Assembly (NCBI RefSeq): GCF_001673405.1
Contig: NZ_LZLV01000117.1
Coordinates: 32,098 to 96,097 of the forward strand
Source of the DNA: Mycobacterium sp. 1245111.1
GTDB taxonomy: Bacteria > Actinomycetota > Actinomycetes > Mycobacteriales > Mycobacteriaceae
Direction of reading: 5' to 3'
Length of the DNA: 64,000 nt
In this document: piece by piece, positions 52,498-60,654 of the stretch
Numbering within the stretch: the first letter of the stretch is position 1
Layout of the letters: each line of letters starts with the position of its first letter
Translations under genes and position numbers: made by a program
The notes under the pieces: generated by a model
The model's database searches: none
Seen by the model: only the letters and a program-made list of their open reading frames with translations
What the model was told of the DNA's origin: nothing

Positions 52498-53429
52498 GAC
52501 TTCACCGGGAAATCGCGGTCCAACTCGAGATTGAGCGCGAGTACGTTCACCACCGGCTCGCCGAAGACGCCGAGCGGCCGACCGCGCTGGTTGCGATGCA
52601 CCGCGTCCAGTACCTGCGCCGTGGTGACACCGCGGGCGCCGGCCACCCGCGCGACCTGGATGTCGGCGTAAGCCGGCGAGATGTCCGGGTCGAGGCCGCT
52701 GCCGCTGGCGGTGACGGCATCAGCGGGCACGGCGGGGTGTTCCGGCGCCGCGCCCCGAATCGGGACGATCTGACCGGCCGAGTAGTCCTGACCGAACTGG
52801 GCGCATTGCACCCGAACGCCCTCGTAGAACTGCTGAAACACCGTGGCCGGGGTGCTCCCCGGCTTCGCGCACGGCTGATTGACGCTGACCACCTTCGTCG
52901 GATGCGTGACGTTGCCGGCCGCGTCGCGGGGCCCGAGCACCGACAGCACGGCGCCGACGCCGTCGCCGGTGCAGAACGGCCGCGATCCGTCGACCTTCTC
53001 GAGGCTTCCGACCGCGGCGCTGCGCGAGCAGACCTGGGTCAGCAGGCTGGGTTTGAAGCCGGCCGTCGACGGGTCCGCGCCGGGTGTCAGCTTGCTCGGG
53101 TCGGCGGGTGTGTCGACAATGCTCTCCGGACCCAGATTGGTTGCTCCCGATGACGTTGGGTCGTAGCCGGTTCCGGCCGCCGAAGGCCTGCTCTGGAAAT
53201 ACTGCTTCAACGGGTTGCCGTCTTTGTCGGTGAACGACTGGCCGATGAGCTTGCTGCCCACCGACCTGCCTGCGACGTTGACGATCGAGCCCTCGGCCTT
53301 GGCGTGCAGGCCGGGCAGCAGCGAGACCCCCCACACCGCGAGCGGGTAGACGACGCCGGTGATCACCGTGAGCACTAGCAGAGCCCGCAGGGCCGCCCAG
53401 TGCTGGCGAAAGACGTTGCTCAGATTCAT
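52494..53429 (-). CDS. kdpC: K+-transporting ATPase subunit C with a large insertion
   Basis: A 311-residue KdpC; the family is usually about 190. The ends are standard: an N-terminal membrane anchor (ALLVLTVITGVVYPLAVWG), GRSVGSKLIGQSF, YFQSRPSAAGTGYDP and SSGATNLGPES, then PADAVTASGSGLDPDISPAYA and FGEPVVNVLALNLELD. Between them, about residues 103-230 are inserted. They contain four cysteines (134, 153, 187, 209) and FQQFYEGVRVQC. The domain faces outside, so two disulfides are possible. It starts 1 base after kdpB's stop and ends overlapping kdpD. Confidence 0.95.
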   Translation of the reverse strand: MNLSNVFRQHWAALRALLVLTVITGVVYPLAVWGVSLLPGLHAKAEGSIVNVAGRSVGSKLIGQSFTDKDGNPLKQYFQSRPSAAGTGYDPTSSGATNLGPESIVDTPADPSKLTPGADPSTAGFKPSLLTQVCSRSAAVGSLEKVDGSRPFCTGDGVGAVLSVLGPRDAAGNVTHPTKVVSVNQPCAKPGSTPATVFQQFYEGVRVQCAQFGQDYSAGQIVPIRGAAPEHPAVPADAVTASGSGLDPDISPAYADIQVARVAGARGVTTAQVLDAVHRNQRGRPLGVFGEPVVNVLALNLELDRDFPVKS

Positions 53430-53430
53430 G

Positions 53431-55596
53431 TCAGCCCATCCCCGGAATGAATTGCACGACCAGGTCGATCAGCTTGATGCCGACGAACGGGGCGACGATG
53501 CCGCCCAAGCCGTAGAGATACAGGTTGCGGCTCAACAGCTTTGACGCACTGCTCGGCGTGTACTGAACGCCGCGCAACGCCAGCGGAATCAGCACGACGA
53601 TGATGATCGCGTTGAAGATCACCGCCGACAGGATCGCCGATTGCGGGCTGTGCAGCCGCATCACGTTGATCAGGTCCAGCCCGGGGAACAGCGCCACGAA
53701 CATGGCCGGGATGATCGCGAAATACTTGGCGATGTCGTTGGCGATGGAGAACGTGCTCAACGCCCCGCGGGTGATCAGCAGCTGCTTGCCGATCTCCACG
53801 ATCTCGATCAGCTTGGTGGGGTCGGAGTCCAGGTCGACCATGTTGCCGGCCTCTTTGGCCGCGCTGGTCCCGCTGTTCATCGCCACCCCGACGTCGGCCT
53901 GGGCCAGCGCCGGCGCGTCGTTGGTGCCGTCGCCGGTCATCGCGACCAGCCGGCCGCCTTCCTGCTCACGCTTGATCAGCATCAGCTTGTCTTCGGGGGT
54001 GGCCTCGGCGAGGAAGTCGTCGACGCCGGCTTCTTCGGCGATCGCTCGCGCGGTCAGCGGGTTGTCACCGGTGATCATCACGGTCCTGATGCCCATCTCG
54101 CGCATCTCGTCGAAGCGGGCGCGCATGCCGTGCTTGACCACGTCCTTGAGGTAGATGACACCGAGTACGTGTGCGTTGTCGCCTTCGACGACGCCGACGA
54201 CCAGCGGAGTTCCGCCCGCGGCCGAAATGCCGTCGACGACCTCACCGAGCTCGTCGGGAATCGACCCGCCATGTTCACGGACCCACTTGGTCACCGAGCT
54301 GGCCGCGCCCTTACGCAGCTGTCGCCGGTCGACGTCGACCCCCGACATCCGGGTGGTCGCGGTGAACTCGACCCATTGCGCGTGGGTGAGTTCACCCGGC
54401 GGGCGTTCCCGCAGACCGTAGTTCTCCTTGGCGTACACCACGATCGAGCGGCCCTCGGGGGTTTCGTCGGCCAGGCTGGACAGTTGCGCGGCGTCGGCTA
54501 GGTCCTCGGCGGTGACGCCCGCGACCGGGATGAAGTCGGATGCCTCCCGGTTGCCCAGCGTGATCGTTCCGGTCTTGTCGAGCAGGAGGGTGTCGACGTC
54601 ACCGGCGGCCTCGACCGCGCGACCCGACATCGCCAGGACGTTGCGCTGCACAAGGCGGTCCATGCCGGCGATACCGATTGCCGACAGCAACGCACCGATC
54701 GTGGTCGGGATCAGGCACACCAGCAGAGCCACCAGCACGACGCCGTTGACGCCGTTGTTGCTCAGCGCCAACGTATCTGCCACGCCGGGGTTGTTGACCT
54801 TGGAGTAGATCGCCAGCGGCTGCAGGGTGGCAACAGCGAACAGGAAGATGATCGTGAGCGCCGCCAGCAGGATGTTCAGCGCGATCTCGTTCGGGGTCTT
54901 CTGGCGGTTGGCTCCCTCGACGAGGGCGATCATCCGGTCGATGAAGCTCTTGCCGGGTTCCTGAGTGATCTTGATGATGATGCGGTCCGACAACACCGTC
55001 GTCCCGCCGGTGACCGCCGACCGGTCGCCGCCGGACTCCCGGATCACCGGCGCCGATTCACCGGTGATGGCCGATTCGTTGACCGACGCGATGCCGTCCA
55101 CGATTTCGCCGTCACCCGGGATGATGTCACCGGCCTCGACGACGACGAGGTCGCCCTTCCGGAGTTCCGGCGCCCGGACGTCTTCTTCTATCCCTGGGTT
55201 TTCCGGTGTCCAACCCCGCAGACGGCGAGCAATGGTGTCCGCCTTCGACTTTCGCAAGGTATCGGCTTGCGCCTTGCCGCGCCCCTCCGCGACGGATTCG
55301 GCGAGGTTGCCGAAAAGCACTGTCAGCCAGAGCCAGAACACGACCAACCAGCCGAACCAGGACGAATCCTGCATCGTCAAGATGGTCGACCAGATGGCGC
55401 CGATCTCGACGATCAACATCACCGGGTTACGCCACAGGGTGCGCGGGTCGAACTTGCGCAATGCGTCGGGCAGCGCCTTGAGCAACAGCGCCGGGTCGAG
55501 CAGTCCGCCCTGTACCCGCCCACTCGACACGGCGCCGCCGTGCGAACGCTGCGGCGGATGTGCCGAGTGGACCTTAAAGGTCGTTGAGGTTGGCAT
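53431..55596 (-). CDS. kdpB: K+-transporting P-type ATPase, catalytic subunit B
   Basis: A 721-residue P-type ATPase (class IA). It has the phosphorylation motif LLLDKTGTITLGN, the actuator loop TGESAPVIRESGGD and hinge signature VAMTGDGTNDAPALAQADVGVAMN in parts. MITGDNPLTARAIAEEAGVDDF is the nucleotide-domain end. Membrane helices lie at about 50-90, 250-310 and 600-720. It hydrolyses ATP to drive K+ import by KdpA. ATG 55596 lies 1 base after the kdpA stop, a tight operon. Confidence 0.98.
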   Translation of the reverse strand: MPTSTTFKVHSAHPPQRSHGGAVSSGRVQGGLLDPALLLKALPDALRKFDPRTLWRNPVMLIVEIGAIWSTILTMQDSSWFGWLVVFWLWLTVLFGNLAESVAEGRGKAQADTLRKSKADTIARRLRGWTPENPGIEEDVRAPELRKGDLVVVEAGDIIPGDGEIVDGIASVNESAITGESAPVIRESGGDRSAVTGGTTVLSDRIIIKITQEPGKSFIDRMIALVEGANRQKTPNEIALNILLAALTIIFLFAVATLQPLAIYSKVNNPGVADTLALSNNGVNGVVLVALLVCLIPTTIGALLSAIGIAGMDRLVQRNVLAMSGRAVEAAGDVDTLLLDKTGTITLGNREASDFIPVAGVTAEDLADAAQLSSLADETPEGRSIVVYAKENYGLRERPPGELTHAQWVEFTATTRMSGVDVDRRQLRKGAASSVTKWVREHGGSIPDELGEVVDGISAAGGTPLVVGVVEGDNAHVLGVIYLKDVVKHGMRARFDEMREMGIRTVMITGDNPLTARAIAEEAGVDDFLAEATPEDKLMLIKREQEGGRLVAMTGDGTNDAPALAQADVGVAMNSGTSAAKEAGNMVDLDSDPTKLIEIVEIGKQLLITRGALSTFSIANDIAKYFAIIPAMFVALFPGLDLINVMRLHSPQSAILSAVIFNAIIIVVLIPLALRGVQYTPSSASKLLSRNLYLYGLGGIVAPFVGIKLIDLVVQFIPGMG

Positions 55597-55597
55597 G

Positions 55598-57268
55598 TCA
55601 GTGAATTCCTTCAGCGAGGGGCCCGAGTGCCAGAGCCGGCAGGAAGGTCAGCGCGCACAGGATGACCGTCACTGCCGCGACCAGACCGATGAACTGCGGC
55701 CGGTGGGTGGGCAACGTCCCGGGTGATTCGGGTGTATGGCCTTGGCGCGCAAGCGATCCCGCGAGCGCCAGCACCAAGATGATCGGTAGGAACCGGGCGA
55801 TCACCATCGCCAGACCCAGTGCCGTGTTGTAGAACGTGGTGTTGGCCGACAGGCCGGCGAACGCGGAGCCGTTGTTGTTCGAAGCGGACGTGAACCCGTA
55901 GAGGACCTCGGACAGGCCGTGTGGTCCGGTGTTGGCCATGCCCGCCCTCGGCCCCGGCAGGCCCATCGCCACGCCGGTACCGAGAAGCACGAGCAATTCG
56001 GTGACCGGGAAATAGCTTGCCGCGAGCTTCATTTCGCGCGGCCGGATCTTCTTGCCGAGATATTCCGGTGTACGGCCCACCATCAGTCCGGCGATGAAGA
56101 CCGTGAGGATGGCCATGATCAGCATGCCGTAGAGCCCCGAGCCGACACCGCCGGGCGCGACTTCGCCGATCTGCATGTTGAACAGCTGGATCAAGCCGCC
56201 AATGCTCGTGTAGGAGTCGTGCGCAGAGTCGACGGCACCGGTCGAAGTGAGCGTGGTCATGTCCGAGAACATCGCGGAGTCGAAGACGCCGAAGCGTTGC
56301 TCGACGCCCTCCACGGCCGCGCCGACCGCGGTGGGCACGGTTCCGTGGTGGGCCAATTGGAACGCCTCGACCACGACCAGGCTGACCGTGGCGAGCACTC
56401 CCATGACGGCGACGATCGCGTAGCCCTGCTTCTTGCTATCGACCATGCGGCCGAAGGTTCGCGGCAGGGAGAAGCTGATGGCGGTGAGTAGGAAAATCTC
56501 CACCCAGTTGGTCCACCGGGTCGGATTCTCGAATGGGTGCGCGGAGTTGGCGTTATAGAAGCCGCCGCCGTTGGTGCCGAGTTCCTTGATGGCTTCCTGG
56601 CTGGCGACCGGTCCGCCGGGGATGGTCTGCTGGACGCCGTTGAGCGTGGTGACCACTTGGTCGTGCAGGTGGAAGTTCTGGATCGCGCCGCCGGCGATCA
56701 GAACGACGGCGGCAATGAACGCCAGCGGCAGCAGGATCCGCAGGGTGCCGCGGACCAGGTCGACCCAGAAGTTGCCGATCTCGAGGGTCTTGGTGCGGGC
56801 AAAGCCGCGCACCAGAGCGATCGCGACGGCCATGCCGACCGCGGACGAGGCAAAGTTCTGCACGGCGAGCCCGGCCATCTGCACCAGGTGGCCTTGCGTC
56901 GACTCACCCGAATATGCCTGCCAGTTGGTGTTTGTCACGAAACTGATCGCGGTGTTCCACGCGAGCGCGGGCGTCATCGGAGTCGACGCGTTGTGCAGGT
57001 GTAGCGGCAGCTTGTCCTGCAGCAGCTCGAAGAAGAACAGGAACAGCACGCTGACCGCCGAGAACGCCAGCAGGCTGCGACCGTAGGCGTGCCACGGCTG
57101 CTGCGCCTTGGGGTTGGCGCCGATCAGCCGGTAGATCACCTTCTCGATTCGCCAGTCCCGTTCCGTGGTGTAGACGCGGTACATGTAGTCGCCCAGCGGC
57201 ACGTGGACCGCCACTAAGGCCGCGACAAACAATGCGAGGAAGGCGATCCCCGCGCTAGTTGTGCTCAC
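55598..57268 (-). CDS. kdpA: K+-transporting ATPase, pore subunit A
   Basis: A 556-residue membrane subunit of the SKT superfamily, binding and passing K+. Filter regions include SFVTNTNWQAYSGESTQGH, GTNGGGFYNANSAHPFENP, GVGSGLYGMLIMAIL and ASNNNGSAFAGL. There are about 10 membrane helices. GTG 57268 begins directly after the kdpF stop codon, with no intervening base. The sequence shows no truncation. Confidence 0.98.
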   Translation of the reverse strand: MSTTSAGIAFLALFVAALVAVHVPLGDYMYRVYTTERDWRIEKVIYRLIGANPKAQQPWHAYGRSLLAFSAVSVLFLFFFELLQDKLPLHLHNASTPMTPALAWNTAISFVTNTNWQAYSGESTQGHLVQMAGLAVQNFASSAVGMAVAIALVRGFARTKTLEIGNFWVDLVRGTLRILLPLAFIAAVVLIAGGAIQNFHLHDQVVTTLNGVQQTIPGGPVASQEAIKELGTNGGGFYNANSAHPFENPTRWTNWVEIFLLTAISFSLPRTFGRMVDSKKQGYAIVAVMGVLATVSLVVVEAFQLAHHGTVPTAVGAAVEGVEQRFGVFDSAMFSDMTTLTSTGAVDSAHDSYTSIGGLIQLFNMQIGEVAPGGVGSGLYGMLIMAILTVFIAGLMVGRTPEYLGKKIRPREMKLAASYFPVTELLVLLGTGVAMGLPGPRAGMANTGPHGLSEVLYGFTSASNNNGSAFAGLSANTTFYNTALGLAMVIARFLPIILVLALAGSLARQGHTPESPGTLPTHRPQFIGLVAAVTVILCALTFLPALALGPLAEGIH

Positions 57269-57358
57269 CTAGAACCTTTCCGGGAAATACAAGGCCGCGA
57301 CCAGATAGACCGCGATGACCGCCGACAGCGCGAGACCGATGATGTTGTCGTAGCTCAT
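57269..57358 (-). CDS. kdpF: K+-transporting ATPase small subunit F
   Basis: A 29-residue single-helix peptide, MSYDNIIGLALSAVIAVYLV followed by AALYFPERF. The (D)NI(I/V)GL start and ALLFPE(R/K)F-like end are the KdpF signature. It stabilises the KdpABC complex in the membrane. The ATG overlaps the stop of the upstream MIRU-like mini-ORF (ATGA), and the TAG abuts the kdpA GTG. Confidence 0.93.
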   Translation of the reverse strand: MSYDNIIGLALSAVIAVYLVAALYFPERF

Positions 57359-57435
57359 TGGCGCCACTCTCCGCCGCAAGCGGGAGGTGCCCCCACCTCA
57401 TCGCTGCGCTCTGAATCGTCGATGGCGCGGCTCAT
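57355..57435 (-). repeat. MIRU-like interspersed repeat (long form) upstream of kdpF
   Basis: An 81-base element encoding a 26-codon mini-ORF that begins MSRAIDDSERSDEV and ends GGEWRQ. Its ATG overlaps the stop of the 27-codon membrane-peptide gene, and its TGA overlaps the kdpF ATG, both as ATGA. The GAGCGCAGCGATGAGG core and the ends match mycobacterial interspersed repetitive units as I recall them, for example between senX3 and regX3. The ends also match the 51-base element at 38439-38489. Confidence 0.85.
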
Positions 57436-57515
57436 AGCTTTTCGACCAGCTTTTGCAGGTAGCCCAAGACGGCGAAAACAGCCACCGTCAGCACGACGTA
57501 GGCAACCACGGCCAT
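57432..57515 (-). CDS. 27-residue single-pass membrane peptide upstream of kdpF
   Basis: ATG 57515 has a GGAG ribosome site 5 bases upstream and encodes MAVVAYVVLTVAVFAVLGYL followed by QKLVEKL. This is one hydrophobic helix with a basic, amphipathic C-terminal tail. Its size and shape resemble KdpF but the sequence differs, so it may be a second accessory peptide of the Kdp complex or its sensor. It is the first gene of the kdp operon. The 242-bp gap upstream is AT-richer and presumably holds the K+-responsive promoter. Confidence 0.75.
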   Translation of the reverse strand: MAVVAYVVLTVAVFAVLGYLQKLVEKL

Positions 57516-57757
57516 CGTTTCTCCGTTCGTGACAAGCCGGTCAGGTCGATCGGCGATCGAGACTTGGTTCCGCAAGCAATTTAGTCTTGCCGATGAGGTC
57601 TGGAAAGAAGCTATGCGCCTTGGCAGTAAACAGCGCCATCGCTAACGAATTCTTTACAGCATGTCGCCGAATTAACGTTTGCTAGGCGCGGCTTTTAACT
57701 GGCTCGATCTGTGCACAGGCGGAACAGAATATTTGCTGAACGGGGTTGTGATGCGTG

Positions 57758-59242
57758 CTACTGCGACAGCGGTAGGCGTACCCGGAAAATGGTTCGGCCC
57801 GCGCCGGATTCGGCCGTGACCGACCCGTTGTGCGCCTTGACGATCGAATCCACAATGGCCAGTCCGAGCCCGTTGCCACCGCCCTCGTGAGGCGCGTCCT
57901 TGGCGCGCACGAATCGATCGAAGAGATGAGGCAGCAGTTCGGGGTCGATATCGGGCCCGTCGTCGGCCACTACCAATTCCGCGTAGGGCGGTTCAGATGT
58001 CGGGCGATAGCACGTGATTGACGTCGTCACAGTGACCCCGGCGGGGGTGTGGACCCAGCCATTCGTCAACAGATTGCTGACCAGTTGGTGCAGCCTGTCG
58101 GAGTCGCCGCGCACCCAGACTGGGTCATCGGGCAGATCTTTGACCCACTGGTGCGTGGGCGCTGCCACCGCGGCATCGTTGAACGCGTTGAGCACGATGT
58201 CGGCCAGGTCGACGTCCTCGGTGCGCAGATCGTCTCCCTCGCCCAGTCGCGACAGCAGCAGGAGCTCGTCGACCAGCGAAGCCATTCGGGCGGCCTCGGA
58301 CTCGATACGGGCCAGCGCGTACTCCGTCGTCGGGGGCAGCGCGGCGCTGTCCTGGCGGGTGAGCTCCGAGTAGCCCTGCAGCGCCGCCAGCGGTGTCCGC
58401 AGTTCGTGGCTGGCGTCGGTGATGAATTGCCGCATGCGACGGTCGGATTCGGCTCGATGCGCCAGCGCGCTGTCGACGTTGTCCAGCAGCCGGTTGAAGG
58501 TGTGCCCGACGATCCCCACCTCGTTGTTCGGGTCGGTGTCGTCGGGCCGGACTCTGGTGGTGATGCGATGATCGTCGTCGGTGAGCGGGGTCCCGGCGAC
58601 TTCGGCCGCGGTCACCGCCACCCGGCGCAGGGGTCGCAGCGCGTATCCGACCACCAGCGCGGTCAGCCCTGCCGTCACCAGCAGCGCGGCGACGGAAAGC
58701 ACTGTGGCACTGACGATTTTGCGGCTGATGGTCTTGTTGACCAGAGCCAGCGACTCCCCGACCACCAATATGTCGTCGCCGTGGCTTCGTTGACTGCTGA
58801 CACGGTAAGGCCCAAGCCTGCCCAGGTTGATTGTGTCGGTCTGGCCGTCCGCCCATGAATGGGCCTTGATGGCGGCGATGACGTCCGGTGTCCCCGGTCG
58901 CGGCTCAGGTTCGAAGAATACGACCGTCCCGGTGACCTCGCCGTTGTGGATCACCGCGATGACATTGCCGGCGTTCTGCTCGGTGAACCCCAGCAGCGCC
59001 GAGCCTATGTCGACATGCGGACCGTATTCGCCGGCGAGGTACCTGGCATACGAATGATCCAAAGCACCAAGGGATTCGGCGATATCCGCATCGGTCATCG
59101 CGTAGACGTAGGTACGCAGGCTCAGCACCGAGATCACGCCGACCACCAAGAGGACGACGGTGACCACCGCCGAAACACTCAGGACCAGTTGGTGACGAAG
59201 GGTGCGCGGCCGCCACCACGGAGTCGCCTGCGCCCCGGTCAT
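57758..59242 (-). CDS. trcS: sensor histidine kinase TrcS
   Basis: A 494-residue membrane kinase. The first membrane helix is VLSVSAVVTVVLLVVGVISVL; an extracytoplasmic sensor loop runs about 45-175; the second helix is VLSVAALLVTAGLTALVVGYAL. A HAMP linker follows, then the phospho-acceptor His in FITDASHELRTPLAALQGYS, the N box LVSNLLTNGWVHTP (Asn-Gly in place of the usual Asn-Ala) and G boxes VADDGPDI and GGGNGLGLAIV. M. tuberculosis TrcS (Rv1032c) is the counterpart, also next to kdp. It lies 18 bases after trcR on the same strand. Confidence 0.93.
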   Translation of the reverse strand: MTGAQATPWWRPRTLRHQLVLSVSAVVTVVLLVVGVISVLSLRTYVYAMTDADIAESLGALDHSYARYLAGEYGPHVDIGSALLGFTEQNAGNVIAVIHNGEVTGTVVFFEPEPRPGTPDVIAAIKAHSWADGQTDTINLGRLGPYRVSSQRSHGDDILVVGESLALVNKTISRKIVSATVLSVAALLVTAGLTALVVGYALRPLRRVAVTAAEVAGTPLTDDDHRITTRVRPDDTDPNNEVGIVGHTFNRLLDNVDSALAHRAESDRRMRQFITDASHELRTPLAALQGYSELTRQDSAALPPTTEYALARIESEAARMASLVDELLLLSRLGEGDDLRTEDVDLADIVLNAFNDAAVAAPTHQWVKDLPDDPVWVRGDSDRLHQLVSNLLTNGWVHTPAGVTVTTSITCYRPTSEPPYAELVVADDGPDIDPELLPHLFDRFVRAKDAPHEGGGNGLGLAIVDSIVKAHNGSVTAESGAGRTIFRVRLPLSQ

Positions 59243-59260
59243 TTCACTGCCACCTCGGTG

Positions 59261-60034
59261 TTACATCGGTGGGCGGAGCATGTACCCGACGCCACGCACG
59301 GTGTGCAGCATCGGCTCTCTGCCGGCATCGATCTTCTTCCGCAGGTACGAAATGTACAGATCGACGATGCTGGTGCGTCCGGCGAAGTCGTAGTTCCAGA
59401 CCCGGTCCAGGATCTCGGTACGCGTCAGCGCGCGGCGCGGGTTGCGCATCAAAAAGCGCAGCAGCTCGAATTCGGTTGAGGAGAGCGAAATCAGCGTGCC
59501 GGCCCGATGCACCTCATGGCTCGCGCCGTCGAGCGTGAGATCGCCGATTGTGAGGCTTTCCTCGGCGGGCGGCGCGAGGTGGTTGGAACGGCGAAGCAGG
59601 CCGCGCAGCCGGGCGACCAGCTCCTCGAGACTGAACGGCTTGGTCATGTAGTCGTCGGCGCCCGCCGTCAGGCCGGTCACCCGGTCCATCACCGAGTCCC
59701 GCGCGGTGAGGAACAAGGTGGGCGTGTAGGGCCCGGATTCGCGCACCCGGTGCAGGATCTCCAGACCGTCGATGTCGGGGAGCATGATGTCCAGGACCAG
59801 GACGTCAGGTTCGACATCGTCGAACTTGCTGACGGCTTCCTTGCCGTTGTGGGCGACCTCGACCGTCCAGCCTTCGTAGTGCAGGGCCATCTTGACCAGG
59901 TTGGTCAGGGCCGGCTCGTCGTCGACCAGCAGCACCCGGATCGGCGATCCGTCGTCGCGGCTGATCCTGGGGAGCTGGCCGAGGATGGCCTGACGCGGCC
60001 GCTGCTCACGAGTGGTTCCCGACATGACCGCCAT
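59261..60034 (-). CDS. trcR: response regulator TrcR
   Basis: A 257-residue OmpR-family regulator. The receiver has the acidic pair in LLVDDEPALT, the phospho-acceptor in DVLVLDIMLPDIDG, and Lys in MTKPFSLEELVAR. The winged helix has ISLSSTEFELLRFLMRNPRRA in parts, LDRVWNYDF and YISYLRKKIDA. ATG 60034 (MAVMSGTTRE) has an AGGGAGA site and gives the same length I recall for M. tuberculosis TrcR. It is known to bind AT-rich DNA and to autoregulate in that species. Confidence 0.94.
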   Translation of the reverse strand: MAVMSGTTREQRPRQAILGQLPRISRDDGSPIRVLLVDDEPALTNLVKMALHYEGWTVEVAHNGKEAVSKFDDVEPDVLVLDIMLPDIDGLEILHRVRESGPYTPTLFLTARDSVMDRVTGLTAGADDYMTKPFSLEELVARLRGLLRRSNHLAPPAEESLTIGDLTLDGASHEVHRAGTLISLSSTEFELLRFLMRNPRRALTRTEILDRVWNYDFAGRTSIVDLYISYLRKKIDAGREPMLHTVRGVGYMLRPPM

Positions 60035-60135
60035 GATTGTCGATTCTCCCTGCCGCATACCCCGTTGTCACGAAGCTCATACGGTTCTCAAATGTGCGAA
60101 AAACCGGGCCATGGGGAGGCCAAACCGGGCCTACA

Positions 60136-60177
60136 TATGCGTTTTCTATGCATTGCTTCTATGTGCTTGATATGAGC
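60136..60177. promoter_or_regulatory. trcR: candidate TrcR boxes: two pairs of 7-bp direct repeats
   Basis: TATGCGT-N4-TATGCAT (60136-60153) and TATGTGC-N4-TATGAGC (60160-60177) are two pairs of 7-bp direct repeats. Each has an 11-base period, the classic spacing of OmpR/PhoB-family response-regulator sites. They lie in an AT-rich stretch 102 bases upstream of trcR and 136 bases upstream of the PE gene. TrcR could therefore control both. Confidence 0.65.
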
Positions 60178-60312
60178 TGGCGCTGGACAGACTCTGGATA
60201 GTGGAAGTATTTGATATGGCGATCGCAACGTGACGGCATGCGTCGCTAACCGTTTGTGTACCAACGGTTTACACGATCTCGCCGGGAATCGACGACTGGT
60301 TTGGAGCAACCG

Positions 60313-60621
60313 ATGCCGCTGTCATCCTTCGTGACCACGGACCCCGCGATGATGCTCGCGGCGGCCGAGGACCTGGCCGGCATCGGTGCGGCCATGTCGG
60401 CGGCCAATTCCGGTGCGGCGGGGCCAACCACCGCGGTCGTTCCGGCGGCCGCCGACCACGTGTCGGCGTTGACCGCCGCCCAGTTCGCTACCTACGCCGG
60501 CCACTATCAGGCCGCAGCGAGCGCCGCGGTCGCTATGCATTCGTTGCTGGTGAACACCCTGCATGCCAACGCGACGGCCTACGAGCTCGCCGAAGCGGCG
60601 AACTCGGTCGCGGCCGGCTAG
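60313..60621 (+). CDS. PE family protein
   Basis: A 102-residue PE-only protein. It begins MPLSSFVTTDPAMMLAAAED, forms the helical hairpin of the PE domain, and ends with a type VII secretion signal YELAE (YxxxE) in ATAYELAEAANSVAAG. ATG 60313 follows a GGAG site; the frame's upstream extension is not PE-like. It is paired with a PPE gene 33 bases downstream, so the two products should form a PE/PPE heterodimer exported by an ESX system, probably ESX-5. Confidence 0.95.
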   Translation: MPLSSFVTTDPAMMLAAAEDLAGIGAAMSAANSGAAGPTTAVVPAAADHVSALTAAQFATYAGHYQAAASAAVAMHSLLVNTLHANATAYELAEAANSVAAG

Positions 60622-60654
60622 GGCACATCTACTTCGAGAAAAGGACAACACACA

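Noticed and set aside
57516..57757. Possible KdpE boxes: CTGTAAA and CTGTTTA copies near 57625-57660 on the minus strand
   Set aside because: The copies are about 27 bases apart and differ at two positions; without a known mycobacterial consensus the call would be a guess.
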